Shown piece after piece: positions 6,876 through 16,204 of a DNA stretch of 64,000 nucleotides. Each line of letters begins with the position of its first letter. Position 1 is the first letter of the stretch. The translations under genes were made by a program, and so were the position numbers. The notes below the pieces were generated by a model. The model was not told where the DNA came from and ran no database searches. It saw only the letters and a program-made list of their open reading frames with translations. The DNA comes from Sinorhizobium americanum. GTDB taxonomy: Bacteria; Pseudomonadota; Alphaproteobacteria; Rhizobiales; Rhizobiaceae. Where the stretch lies: assembly GCF_001651855.1 (NCBI RefSeq), contig NZ_LNQC01000075.1:76644-140643 (forward strand), in the 5' to 3' direction.

Positions 6876-9142
6876 GCTGCTGTGCCGCCGGCGTCGAGAC
6901 CATTGTCGTTGCCGAAGGGGGGCAGGCGCTACCCGCCTCCGAAGAGCTCTGGCTTGCGAGCCGAAGCCTCGGAGGCGGGCTGCGCCAGACGGATCTCAGC
7001 GTACCGGGCGTCCACTGCGGCGCCTGCATCACCATGATCGAAAGCGCGCTGCGCGCCAGAGCCGAGGTCGAGCGCGCCCGCGTCAATCTCTCGTCGCGCC
7101 GTGTATCGATCGTCTGGAAGGAGGAGGCCGGCGGTCGCCGGAGCGATCCCGCCGAGTTCATGCAGGCGATCGCCGCCTGCGGCTACCAGGCGCATCTCTT
7201 CTCGTCCGGCGAGGAGGAGGGCGACGGGCTGCTCAAGCAATTGATCCGCGCGGTTGCCGTTTCCGGTTTCGCGGCAATGAACATCATGCTGCTCTCCGTT
7301 TCCGTCTGGTCGGGCGCCGATGCGGCCACACGCGATCTCTTCCACTGGATCTCGGCGCTGATCGCGGCGCCGACGCTGGTCTATGCCGGCCGCTTCTTCT
7401 ACCAGTCGGCGTGGAACGCGATTCGTCATGGGCGGACCAACATGGATGTGCCGATCGCACTCGCCGTGACGCTGTCCTATGGCATGTCGCTCTACGAAAC
7501 GATCCGCCACGGCGAGCATGCCTGGTTCGATGCATCCGTCACGCTGCTGTTCTTCCTTTTGATCGGCCGCACCCTCGATCACATGATGCGCGGGCGCGCA
7601 AGGTCGGCGATCAGCGGCCTGGCTCGGCTGTCGCCGCGCGGCGCGACAGTCGTCCACGCCGATGGCGCGCGCGAGTATCGCGCCGTCGACGAGATCAAGC
7701 CGGGCGAACGCCTGATGATCGCTGCCGGGGAGCGGATCCCGGTCGACGGGCGGGTGCTTTCCGGCAGTAGCGATCTCGACCGCTCCGTCGTCAACGGCGA
7801 GAGCGTGCCCATCGCGGTCGCTGCTGGCGATCTCGTCCAGGCCGGGACGCTCAACCTGACAGGTCCCCTTACGTTGGAGACGACCGCAGCGGCGCGCGAT
7901 TCGTTTCTGGCCGAGATCATGGGGCTGATGGAGGCGGCCGAAGGGGGAAGGGCCCGCTATCGTCGCATCGCCGACCGGGCGGCACGCTACTATTCGCCGG
8001 CCGTCCATCTGCTTGCGCTCCTGACCTTCATCGGCTGGATGCTGGTGGAGGGCGACGTCCGCCATGCCATGCTGGTCGCGGTTGCCGTCCTGATCATTAC
8101 CTGCCCCTGCGCGCTCGGATTGGCGGTGCCGGTCGTGCAGGTCGTTGCCGCCGGGCGCCTCTTCCAGGGCGGTGTCATGGTCAAGGACGGCTCGGCCATG
8201 GAACGCCTCGCCGAGATCGACACGGTGCTTTTCGACAAGACAGGGACACTTACGCTCGGAGAGCCGCGGCTCGTCAATGCGGACGAGATTGCACCCGGTC
8301 TGTTGGCGACCGCTTCGGCCCTCGCTGCGCATTCGCGCCATCCGATCTCGACGGCCCTGCAGCATGCGGCCCGCGATGGGCATCTCGAAGGAGAAGTCCG
8401 GGAAATTCCCGGCGCAGGCATCGAAGCCAGGGCGGTCGAAGGCGTCTATCGGCTTGGCAGCCGCCGCTTTGCCTGTGGGGAGAGCGGTGCCGCGAGTGGA
8501 GTGCCCGAAGCGATCCTTTCGCGCGACGGCCGGGAGCTTGCCTGCTTCCGCTTCGAAGACCGCCTGCGTCCCGCCGCACGCGAGAGCATCGTAGCGCTCG
8601 ACAAGCTCGGGCTTGCGACCGGCATCCTTTCCGGCGACCGTGAGCCGGTCGTGGCGGAGATCGGCCGCAGGCTCGGCATTGCAAGCTGGCGGGCCGAGCT
8701 CTCACCGCGCGGCAAGGTCGAGGCCTCCGCCGCTGCGGCCGGTCGGGTGCTGATGGTCGGCGACGGCATCAACGATGCGCCGGCACTTCGCGCCGCCCAT
8801 GTCTCGATGGCGCCGGCGACCGCCGCCGACGTCGGGCGACAGGCGGCCGATTTCGTCTTCATGCACCAGCCATTGACGGCAGTGCCCTTCACAATCGAGG
8901 TCTCGCGACGGGCCGGCCGGCTGATCCGGCAGAATTTCGCTCTGGCCGTCGGCTACAACCTCATCGCCGTTCCGATCGCGATCCTCGGCTATGCGACGCC
9001 GCTGGTGGCGGCGATCGCGATGTCCACCTCGTCGGTGATCGTCGTCGCGAATGCCTTGAGATTGCGAAGCCTTGCTCCGACCCCGACGGCTGGGACGCCG
9101 GCCACGCCAGTGCTCTTGCAGCCGGCAGGGAGCGTCCGATGA
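6872..9142 (+). CDS. fixI: Copper-exporting-type P1B ATPase FixI (CcoI)
   Basis: A 756-residue heavy-metal P-type ATPase that supplies copper to the cbb3 oxidase. It has an N-terminal metal-binding domain (GVHCGACITMIESAL), membrane helices, a CPC metal motif at residues 411-413, the phosphorylation site DKTGT at D455 and a GDGINDAP hinge near the C-terminus. It starts at the ATG overlapping the fixH stop; the open frame extends 28 codons upstream, but coupling to fixH and the family N-terminus favour 6872. The C-terminus overlaps fixS. Confidence 0.96.
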   Translation: MSCCAAGVETIVVAEGGQALPASEELWLASRSLGGGLRQTDLSVPGVHCGACITMIESALRARAEVERARVNLSSRRVSIVWKEEAGGRRSDPAEFMQAIAACGYQAHLFSSGEEEGDGLLKQLIRAVAVSGFAAMNIMLLSVSVWSGADAATRDLFHWISALIAAPTLVYAGRFFYQSAWNAIRHGRTNMDVPIALAVTLSYGMSLYETIRHGEHAWFDASVTLLFFLLIGRTLDHMMRGRARSAISGLARLSPRGATVVHADGAREYRAVDEIKPGERLMIAAGERIPVDGRVLSGSSDLDRSVVNGESVPIAVAAGDLVQAGTLNLTGPLTLETTAAARDSFLAEIMGLMEAAEGGRARYRRIADRAARYYSPAVHLLALLTFIGWMLVEGDVRHAMLVAVAVLIITCPCALGLAVPVVQVVAAGRLFQGGVMVKDGSAMERLAEIDTVLFDKTGTLTLGEPRLVNADEIAPGLLATASALAAHSRHPISTALQHAARDGHLEGEVREIPGAGIEARAVEGVYRLGSRRFACGESGAASGVPEAILSRDGRELACFRFEDRLRPAARESIVALDKLGLATGILSGDREPVVAEIGRRLGIASWRAELSPRGKVEASAAAAGRVLMVGDGINDAPALRAAHVSMAPATAADVGRQAADFVFMHQPLTAVPFTIEVSRRAGRLIRQNFALAVGYNLIAVPIAILGYATPLVAAIAMSTSSVIVVANALRLRSLAPTPTAGTPATPVLLQPAGSVR

Positions 9143-9297
9143 ACACGCTCGTCTACCTCATCCCGATTGCTTTGCTGCTTGGCGGTCTCAGCCTCGCTGC
9201 CTTTCTCTGGGCGCTGAGGAGCGGACAATACGAGGATCTCGACGGCGCGTCATGGCGCGTGCTCGACGACGGCGACGGCAAGCCGGAGAAGCAGTGA
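9139..9297 (+). CDS. fixS: FixS (CcoS) cbb3 oxidase maturation protein
   Basis: A 52-residue single-helix protein: MNTLVYLIPIALLLGGLSLA at the N-terminus, then FLWALRSGQYEDLDG, the diagnostic CcoS motif. It is required for inserting redox cofactors into the cbb3 oxidase (family knowledge). It overlaps the fixI stop by 4 bp (ATGA) and ends the fixGHIS operon. The gene is short but its position and motif make it certain. Confidence 0.95.
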   Translation: MNTLVYLIPIALLLGGLSLAAFLWALRSGQYEDLDGASWRVLDDGDGKPEKQ

Positions 9298-9474
9298 TTT
9301 TCTCAGGAATGGCTTGTCGTAAATCGATTTGAGTGCCAAAACAGCCTCCTCCGCCGCATGTTGCCGGCACCCCCTTCGCGGGCCACCGGGACGTGCGCAG
9401 TTCAATTTGAAGGAGCCGGCACCGACGCGACTTCGCGGCCCGTGCATGGCTCTCCTGCCCAATGGAGGAAGCAC

Positions 9475-10905
9475 GTGTCACAGGCGGAAATCGGCCTCAT
9501 CGGTCTCGGCGTCATGGGATCGAACCTGGCGCTCAATATCGCGGAAAAAGGCAACAAGATCGCCGTTTTCAACCGTACGGTTGACGCGACGCGGAAATTC
9601 TACGCAGAAGCCGGCGCGCTCAAGGAACAGATCGTTCCCTGCGAAACGATCGAGGAATTCGTCGCCGCGATCCGTCCGCCGCGGCCGATCATCATCATGA
9701 TCAAGGCCGGCGACCCTGTCGACCAGCAGATGCAGGCGCTGAAGCCCCATCTCGCCAAGGGCGACATCATGATCGACGCGGGCAATGCCAATTTCCGCGA
9801 CACGATGCGCCGCTTCGAAGCCCTGAAGGACAGCGGCCTCACCTTCATCGGCATGGGCGTTTCCGGCGGCGAGGAGGGTGCGCGCCACGGACCGTCGATC
9901 ATGGTCGGCGGCACGGAGGAATCCTATGCCCGAGTCGAGAAGGTGCTGACCTCGATCGCTGCGAAATACGATAATGATCCCTGCGTCGCCTGGCTCGGCG
10001 AAAACGGTGCCGGCCACTTCGTCAAGACGATCCATAACGGCATCGAATATGCCGACATGCAGATGATCGCCGAGATCTACGGCATCCTGCGCGACGGGCT
10101 GAAGATGACGGCGCAGGAGATCGGCGAGGTGTTCGGTGCCTGGAACAAGGGCCGGCTCAATTCCTACCTGATCGAAATCACCGAAAAGGTTCTGAAGGCC
10201 GCCGATCCTTTGACCGGCAAGCCGATGGTCGACCTGATCCTCGACAGGGCCGGCCAGAAGGGCACCGGCAAATGGTCGGTGATCGAGGCGCAGAACATGG
10301 GCGTGCCGGCGACCGCCATCGAAGCGGCCGTCGCCGCCCGCAGCATTTCCTCCGCGAAGGAGGAGCGTGAGGCGGCCGAGAAGGTCCTCGGGCTGCCGCC
10401 GGTCGGCGAGTTCAAGATGACCGACAAGCAAGCCTTCATCAAGGACCTCGAAAGCGCGCTGCTCGCCGCCAAGATCGGCGCCTATGCGCAGGGCTTCGCG
10501 GTGATGTCGGCTGCCTCGAAGGAGTTCAACTGGAACCTGCCGATGCCGACGATCGCCCGGATCTGGCGGGCCGGCTGCATCATCCGCTCGCAATTTCTCG
10601 ACGAAATCACCACCGCCTTCACCAAGGCCCCCGATGCGGCCAACCTGATCGTCACGCCCGCCTTCGCGGCGATGGTCAAGGAAACCGACGGGGCGCTCCG
10701 CCGCGTCGTCTCCGCGGCGGTGCTCGGCGGCCTGCCGGTGCCGGCGCTCGCCTCGGCGCTCGGCTATTTCGACAGCTACCGCCGCGGCCGCGGCACGGCG
10801 AACGTCATCCAGGCGCAGCGCGACTTCTTCGGCGCCCATGGCTTCGACCGCATCGACGGCGCCGACAGCCACCACAGGCCCTGGGGCAGCGGATTGACCG
10901 CTTAG
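9475..10905 (+). CDS. gnd: 6-phosphogluconate dehydrogenase, decarboxylating
   Basis: A 476-residue cytosolic enzyme that converts 6-phosphogluconate to ribulose 5-phosphate with NADPH production in the oxidative pentose phosphate pathway. The N-terminal Rossmann motif is GLGVMGSNLALNIAEKG. The catalytic region carries NGAGHFVKTIHNGIEY and the signature ILDRAGQKGTGKW. The GTG at 9475 follows GGAGGAAGCAC and matches the conserved N-terminus; the open frame runs further upstream without conserved sequence. Length equals the family norm. In this window it directly follows fixGHIS. Confidence 0.97.
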   Translation: MSQAEIGLIGLGVMGSNLALNIAEKGNKIAVFNRTVDATRKFYAEAGALKEQIVPCETIEEFVAAIRPPRPIIIMIKAGDPVDQQMQALKPHLAKGDIMIDAGNANFRDTMRRFEALKDSGLTFIGMGVSGGEEGARHGPSIMVGGTEESYARVEKVLTSIAAKYDNDPCVAWLGENGAGHFVKTIHNGIEYADMQMIAEIYGILRDGLKMTAQEIGEVFGAWNKGRLNSYLIEITEKVLKAADPLTGKPMVDLILDRAGQKGTGKWSVIEAQNMGVPATAIEAAVAARSISSAKEEREAAEKVLGLPPVGEFKMTDKQAFIKDLESALLAAKIGAYAQGFAVMSAASKEFNWNLPMPTIARIWRAGCIIRSQFLDEITTAFTKAPDAANLIVTPAFAAMVKETDGALRRVVSAAVLGGLPVPALASALGYFDSYRRGRGTANVIQAQRDFFGAHGFDRIDGADSHHRPWGSGLTA

Positions 10906-11010
10906 TTTAGAATCAGTTTAGATCGCTTCTACCAAAGGAAGGGTGGCGCCGGTCGGCCTTCCACGGCAAGCTCACGACATCTCAAGCAAGGGAGCAATCG
11001 GGAAGGCAGC

Positions 11011-11280
11011 ATGAAATTCAGGGTGATCGAAGGGGGCAAGGCGATCGACACTGGGTCCGGCACCGGTCCGACAGGCATCCGCGGCGAGGCGGAGCGGCGC
11101 ATAACGGCGTCAGGCTACGAGCAATGGCGGGTCCGCAGCCTCGCCACCGGTGCGCCGATCCCGCATTCAATCCGCTATCTGAAGATGCAGATCGATTTCG
11201 TTGCCGAGAAACTCGAACAGCTCAATCCGATCCCGACGGATTTTACCGACGACAAGTACTGGCCAGCCGTGAGCATGTGA
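11011..11280 (+). CDS. Conserved-looking small hypothetical protein
   Basis: An 89-residue protein of unknown function with a good ribosome site (GGGAAGGCAGC before ATG). It has an N-terminal strand MKFRVIEGGK, a basic middle part and a C-terminal amphipathic helix (SIRYLKMQIDFVAEKLEQLNP) ending IPTDFTDDKYWPAV. There is no signal peptide and no membrane segment. It looks like a real gene by codon use and ribosome site. I do not recognise a named family. Confidence 0.7.
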   Translation: MKFRVIEGGKAIDTGSGTGPTGIRGEAERRITASGYEQWRVRSLATGAPIPHSIRYLKMQIDFVAEKLEQLNPIPTDFTDDKYWPAVSM

Positions 11281-11342
11281 AGCATAAGCACGCGTTCGAT
11301 CGCCTCACTTCTTCCCTTGCGGATAAATCGTCTCGCCGCGCT

Positions 11343-11903
11343 TCAGCTCTCGACAAAGGTCGCGATCTTCTTCTTCCGGCCGGCTTCGGTCTTCATGTTG
11401 TGGGTGCGGAAGGCGAGCGCGAAGCGGTTCTGTTCGCTAAGCTTGCCAAGCATCTCCCTGGCCTTTGGTTCGGCTTCGATTGCGACCTGGAGGTCGCCGG
11501 GGATCTTCATGTCCTTGCCGCTCTTATAGGCGCGGTCCCAGCGGCCGTCGGCCTTGGCCATCTCCACCTGCCGAAGGCCGTGCTCCGTCATCCGGCCGTC
11601 CTCGATCAGTCGCGCGACATTATCGACATTGATCTGGCTCCAGGTGCTCTTCCTGCCCCGCGGGGTATAGCGTTGGAGATAGCTCTGGTCGTTAAGCCCC
11701 TTGCGTATGCCGTCGATCCAGCCCCAGCAGAGCACCGCGTCGATGGCCTCCTTGGGCGTTATCGACTTGAGCCCGGAGCCCACCTTGTGGATTTTGATCC
11801 AGACCTCGTCCTCCCTGCCGTGGTGCTTGCCGAGCCAGGCATAGAAGCTTGCGGCTTCCTCGAACTCGTGCACCTTGTCGGGATCGACCTTGACGGGCGG
11901 CAT
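11343..11903 (-). CDS. YdeI/OmpD-associated family protein
   Basis: A 186-residue cytosolic protein of the YdeI/OmpD-associated family. Its N-terminus (FYAWLGKHHGREDEVWIKIHK), the core AIDAVLCWGWIDGIRKGLNDQSYLQRYTPR and the linker STWSQINVDNVARLIEDGRM are typical. The C-terminal part with RFALAFRTHNMKTEAGRKKKI resembles the family's substrate-free helical end. Biochemical role is unknown; homologues have been linked to peptide or bacteriocin resistance. An AGGAGG site precedes the ATG by 10 bp. It converges with the small hypothetical gene ending at 11280. Confidence 0.88.
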   Translation of the reverse strand: MPPVKVDPDKVHEFEEAASFYAWLGKHHGREDEVWIKIHKVGSGLKSITPKEAIDAVLCWGWIDGIRKGLNDQSYLQRYTPRGRKSTWSQINVDNVARLIEDGRMTEHGLRQVEMAKADGRWDRAYKSGKDMKIPGDLQVAIEAEPKAREMLGKLSEQNRFALAFRTHNMKTEAGRKKKIATFVES

Positions 11904-12107
11904 CAGTCAGTTTCCTCCTGGCAGTATCGGCGTGCAGCCTACAAGGCGCCGCTGTTGCCTTCCAGCCCCTAACTGCGACCGAATCGACAAGCGGCCCGAG
12001 TGAACGCTACTGGCGTAGGCGATGGGCTCGTGAGATGGTTTGGCGAAGCGGACGATTGACCCCCGCGACGCTCTGCGCATTAACTTGGCTTCAAGGAAGA
12101 GGTTTGC

Positions 12108-12782
12108 ATGCCCGCGGTTTCGAACCTGAGCTACGATGCCTGGCTCGAGCACGCCTTTGGCCACGCGATCCGGCCGCACGGCTACCCTTGGTTCTTCGAT
12201 GAAGACCCTCCATGGTGGAATCCGGAGCCGCCCGTCGCCATCGAGTACTTCATGAGGCTCTTTTCTACAACTGAGCACTCGCTCGCCAGCTTCTCCGATG
12301 CGCAGATTGCCCAGGGCCTCGCCTATCTCCTGAGCACCAGCGCCTCGGGTGACAACGGGTGGTTCTACAGCACCTCTACGCCGACGGCGGCGCGGCTCTC
12401 CTGCATTGAAGCCATTGAGAACGTCTTCACCGATCTGTTCGCCCCTCGCTGTGCTGCTGTGTTGGGTCACATAGACGAGCCCGGCGCAGCTCCCCTGAAC
12501 ACTGTCTGTTACATGTGGTGGGACGAGTTCCCGTGTTTGGCGCTCCCGGACGATCCTTCTTGCGACCGCATGCAGAAGGCAGCGATCGATGTCATGCGCC
12601 GCACGCTAGGGCTCAGCTCGATCGCGTGCCAGGAAGCAGCCCTCCATGGCCTCGGCCATTGGGCACGGTACCGGCCGAGCGACGTCGCCGCGGCCGTCGA
12701 CGAATTCCTCGGCGACGGGCGCAGCAAACGGGCCGAGATCGTCTCCTATGCCCGATCCGCGAGGTGCGGCTGCGTCCTTTGA
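12108..12782 (+). CDS. Hypothetical protein, probably helical
   Basis: A 224-residue protein with no recognised family. The start follows AAGAGGTTTGC. It is rich in Trp and aromatic residues near the start (YPWFFDEDPPWWNPEPP) and contains two helix-rich segments (DAQIAQGLAYLLS; ACQEAALHGLGHWARYRPSDVAAAVDEFL) that look like HEAT-type repeats. It ends in CGCVL with a CXC motif. There is no signal peptide. Such stand-alone helical proteins are often accessory or immunity-like, but nothing nearby supports a specific role. Confidence 0.72.
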   Translation: MPAVSNLSYDAWLEHAFGHAIRPHGYPWFFDEDPPWWNPEPPVAIEYFMRLFSTTEHSLASFSDAQIAQGLAYLLSTSASGDNGWFYSTSTPTAARLSCIEAIENVFTDLFAPRCAAVLGHIDEPGAAPLNTVCYMWWDEFPCLALPDDPSCDRMQKAAIDVMRRTLGLSSIACQEAALHGLGHWARYRPSDVAAAVDEFLGDGRSKRAEIVSYARSARCGCVL

Positions 12783-12898
12783 AACATTGTGAAATCTGAA
12801 ATGTTCGTCCGCGGCGGTGCATCTCATCGGTGTCGCCTCTGGATGAAGGCGTCCGGCAAGGTGTAGACTTGATCCATGGAGGGGCGAGGGAGGGGCTA

Positions 12899-14672
12899 GT
12901 GCCGACGAATGAAGCAAAGGGACGCCATCTGGCCGTTGTCCTGGCTGCCGACGTCGCTGGATACAGCCGTCTCATGTCGGAAGACGAAGAGGCGACGCTC
13001 AGCCTACTTACTAAGTATCAGGAGATCATTGCGGGTCTTGTCGCGGAACACCGCGGTCGGGTGTTCAACATGGCTGGCGATGGCGTCATGGTCGAGTTCG
13101 CAAGTGCCGTACAGGCGGTGCGTTGCGCCGTCGCTATTCAGCGCGCCCTCGGCCGCCGCAATATCGATCTCCCCGAACGCCGCCGCATGATGTTCCGCAT
13201 CGGCATCAATCTTGGCGACGTAATCGCCCGCGGCGGCGATCTCTTCGGAGACGGGGTCAACATAGCGGCGCGGCTGCAGACGCTCGACGAACCGGGCGAC
13301 ATCTGTATCTCTGCTTCCGTGCATGATCAAATCGTCGGGAAGCTAAGCTTTGCGTGTGAGTGCCTCGGCGAAAAAACCTTGAAAAATATCGCGCGACCGG
13401 TGCGCGCCTATCGCGTCCGCTCCAGCATGGAGCCGCCTGTGCCGATAACCGAGCTCCAGAGCGGCTCTTTGGCCTTGCCGGACAAGCCGTCGATCGCGGT
13501 GATGCCATTCGTCAATATGAGCGGAGATGCCGAGCAGGATTACTTTGCTGACGGCCTGACAGAGGATCTTATTACGGCCCTCGCAAAGTTCCGGTGGTTT
13601 TTCGTCATCGCCCGCAATTCGAGCTTCACCTACAAGAACCGCGCCGCCACGGTGCAGCAGATAGGCAGTGAACTCGGCGTGCGTTATGTGTTGGAGGGGA
13701 GCACGCGCAAATCGAGCGACAGGGTTCGCGTCACGGCGCAGTTGGTTGAAGCGGAAACCGGCCATCATGTCTGGGCCGAACGGTACGACCGTGACCTGGC
13801 GGAGCTCTTCGCGCTGCAGGACGAGATCGTCGACCGCGTTGCCGGCGCGATCGAGCCGGAAATGCTGAGAATGGAGACCCTACGGGTGCGGCGCAAAGCG
13901 CCGGAGAACCTGACCGCCTGGGAACTGATCTTTCGCGGCATGTGGCACTTCTATCAGTTCACGCCGGCCGAGCATCGCTGTGCGCGCGAGCTGTTTCGCA
14001 AGGCGATCGTGGCGGAATATCGCCGAAGGATACACGTGGCTCGGCAGGTGCAACGCAGGGACGCTGTTCTTCCGGTGGAGCGAGAACCCCTCGGGGGACA
14101 TGGCGGAGGGATGGCAGGCGGCACTGCGTGCCGCGCAACTTGCCGAAACCGACCCCTATGCGCATTATGCGGTGGGAATTATGAGCGTCGTCATGGGCAG
14201 GCTCCATCGGGCAATGGAGGCCGCCCAAAGATCGATTGACCTCAGTCCCAGCTTTGCGCTCGGCTATATGCTCCTCGGCATGTCGCGCCTCTTCCTCGGC
14301 CGGGCCGGCCAGGCGATTGAGCCATTTCAGAGAGGCCTGCGCCTCAGTCCGCACGATCCGCTTGCATTCCTATGGCTGCATTTCCTGGCCTTCGCGCATT
14401 TCCTCACAGGGGAGTACGAAGAATCGCTTCAACCGGCGCTCAATGCCGCGGCCAAGCGGCCGGATCTACCCTCCACGCACTGCGCACTCGCCTGTTGTCT
14501 CGTGGAACTGGGGCGCCAGCGTGAGGCCGAACAGGCAGCCGCCGAAATGCAACGGAACTCGTCTGAAGGACAGGAGGAACTCGGCGAGTTCGTATCGCGC
14601 TTCGTCAATCCCGAGCAACGCGAACAAATACGCACTAGTCTCCGCAAGGCGGGCTGGCAGGGCAACTGGTAG
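12899..14672 (+). pseudogene. Class III adenylate/guanylate cyclase with TPR-type C-terminus, frameshifted
   Basis: The first frame encodes a class III cyclase catalytic domain (LAADVAGYSRLM, NMAGDGVMVEF, VNIAARLQ), then a TolB-like region (KPSIAVMPFVNMSGDAEQDY, GVRYVLEGSTRK, WAERYDRDL). Near 14014 the frame breaks: frame one reads KAIVAEYRRR, while the next frame gives the expected continuation IAEGYTWLGRCNAGTLFF and then TPR-like helices up to 14672. Comparison with the usual sequence KAIxADPxxAEGYTWL suggests a loss of about 5 bp after GTGGCG. The start is probably the GTG at 12899 after GAGGGGCT; an in-frame ATG at 12830 is possible. Without the shift the protein would be about 590 residues. 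A sequencing error is possible. Confidence 0.82.
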
Positions 14673-14694
14673 CCCGCGGATCGACCGACCTAGT

Positions 14695-15765
14695 CTATGC
14701 TTCCGGCGACCGTGCCATTGGCGGCTGGAATTCGGGCTGGCTGAGGCTTTGAAGCGTTTCGGGAGGCTTGCCCTCGATGCGGCCGATGACCGCCTTGGCG
14801 AGTTCACGTCCGGCGACGCGGATATCCTCATACATGGTCATCACCTCCGGACGCAGCCAGCGCAGGAAGTCGCTAGGCACCTTGGAGACCATGTCTGCAT
14901 CCTCGCCGAGCTTCTTGCGTGCCGCCTCGATGCCGGCAATCAGTGCAATCGCGCCCGAGCCGCTGCCGGAGACGATCCCGTCGGGGGCGTCCGAAGAGCC
15001 CATCAGCTTCTCGAAAGCGTCGCGGATGGCGACGAGGCTGTAGTCGATGTTGACCTGATGGAAGCTGACAGACTCCGCGCCGAAATCCTTGAGACCGTGC
15101 TCGAAGCCTGTGCGCATGTGCGAATGGAAGGTGAGGTGCGGCGGCGGTTCCAGGAGCACCAGCCGTCGCCTGCCGCGTTCGACGAGCTTGCGCACCGCCT
15201 CATAGGCGAAGCGTCCGTTGTCGAAATCGTGATAGGGATGGGCGATCCCCATTTCGGTCCGGCCATGCGTGGCGAAGGGAAATTGACGCTCGGTCAGCAG
15301 CGTCACGCGCGGATCGTGTGGCTCCATTCGAGAGATGATCACGCCATCGGCGGCACCGGTATCGAGAATGTAGCGGATCGGCCCGAGCGGATCCTTGGAG
15401 GAACTATAGGGCGTGACGACGAGGTGGTAGGGCGTGCCGGCGAGGATCTCGGTGATCCCTATGACCATCGGACTGGTGATGCCCATGATCTCTTCCTCGA
15501 GCGTCAGCACCAGGCTGATGACATTCGTCTTGCCGGTCCTGAGGCGGACGCCCGCGCGGTTCGGCTGATAGCCGATCTGCTTGGCGACCAGTCGCACCCG
15601 CTCCTTGGTTTCGGCGCCGATGTCGGGCGCGTCCTTCAGCGCGCGGGAAACGGTTGTGATGCCGAGCCCGGTCATGAAGGCGATCGTCTTCAATGTCGGC
15701 CTTCCGCCCTCCGTTGGTGGCGCTGCCGCTGGCCTGTTTCTTGTCCTGTCTTCCATGCCCGTCAC
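14695..15765 (-). CDS. LacI-family transcriptional regulator of the adjacent sugar operon
   Basis: A 356-residue repressor with an N-terminal LacI HTH (TLKTIAFMTGLGITTVSRALKDAPDIGAE) and hinge (IGYQPNRAGVRLRTGKTN), followed by a periplasmic-binding-protein-like sensor domain (DGVIISRMEPHDP, GFEHGLKDFG). It is divergently oriented to the ABC sugar operon starting at 16205. Two similar palindromes, one 90 bp before its own start and one just before the ABC gene, are likely its operators. Start may be the GTG at 15765 or the ATG at 15756. The inducer is unknown, probably a sugar. Confidence 0.93.
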   Translation of the reverse strand: MTGMEDRTRNRPAAAPPTEGGRPTLKTIAFMTGLGITTVSRALKDAPDIGAETKERVRLVAKQIGYQPNRAGVRLRTGKTNVISLVLTLEEEIMGITSPMVIGITEILAGTPYHLVVTPYSSSKDPLGPIRYILDTGAADGVIISRMEPHDPRVTLLTERQFPFATHGRTEMGIAHPYHDFDNGRFAYEAVRKLVERGRRRLVLLEPPPHLTFHSHMRTGFEHGLKDFGAESVSFHQVNIDYSLVAIRDAFEKLMGSSDAPDGIVSGSGSGAIALIAGIEAARKKLGEDADMVSKVPSDFLRWLRPEVMTMYEDIRVAGRELAKAVIGRIEGKPPETLQSLSQPEFQPPMARSPEA

Positions 15766-15854
15766 GCAATGCCCGTCTCTTAGCTCACCGCGGCGTTATA
15801 TACGATTTGCCCAAATGCACCATATTGGGGCGACGTGAAGTCGCTCTGGGAAAT

Positions 15855-15868
15855 CTGTAACGATACAG
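15855..15868. promoter_or_regulatory. Putative LacI-type operator, regulator-proximal
   Basis: CTGTAACGATACAG has perfect arms CTGTA/TACAG and a CG centre, the usual form of LacI-family operators. It shares TAACGNTACAG with the site at 16176-16189. It lies about 90 bp upstream of the regulator's start. Confidence 0.65.
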
Positions 15869-16175
15869 TAGGAATGTCGAGCCCTTTTGTTATTGCGCCG
15901 CGAAGACCGTAAACGGTGGGTTGAACTAGGGGTGAGTGCAGTATCATGCTGCGTTGGCGAAGGTTCAACGGACCGTGCCGTTCGCAGTCGTTTTAATTAA
16001 CTGTTACAAAACAATGTGGTAAGCGAGTTTTATTGAAGCGATGTGGCGGCTTAGTGGGGCCGAACGGAGCCGTGTCGAAGGTCTCGGAATACAATCATCG
16101 GATGTCGCTGGATAATTAATTTGAATTATCCGTTGTGGGTGTTGCGTCGGCAATTGGATTGAACTAAGTTTTTTA

Positions 16176-16189
16176 CGGTAACGTTACAG
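16176..16189. promoter_or_regulatory. Putative LacI-type operator, transporter-proximal
   Basis: CGGTAACGTTACAG contains the perfect palindrome GTAACGTTAC. It lies 15 bp before the ATG of the substrate-binding gene and immediately upstream of its ribosome site, a position suited to block transcription. Confidence 0.7.
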
Positions 16190-16204
16190 TGAGGGAGGAG
16201 ACTC

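Larger units (their letters stand above)
15766..16204. promoter_or_regulatory. Intergenic control region between the LacI regulator and the sugar ABC operon
   Basis: A 439-bp stretch that is more AT-rich than its flanks and contains no credible gene. It holds two operator-like palindromes described separately. It must carry the promoters for both the leftward regulator and the rightward ABC operon; I could not place -35/-10 elements with confidence. Confidence 0.7.

Noticed and set aside
6929-8383. Long minus-strand frame opposite fixI
   Set aside because: Shadow of fixI with no coding signals.
9478-10875. Long minus-strand frame opposite gnd
   Set aside because: Shadow of gnd; composition follows the reverse complement of the real gene.
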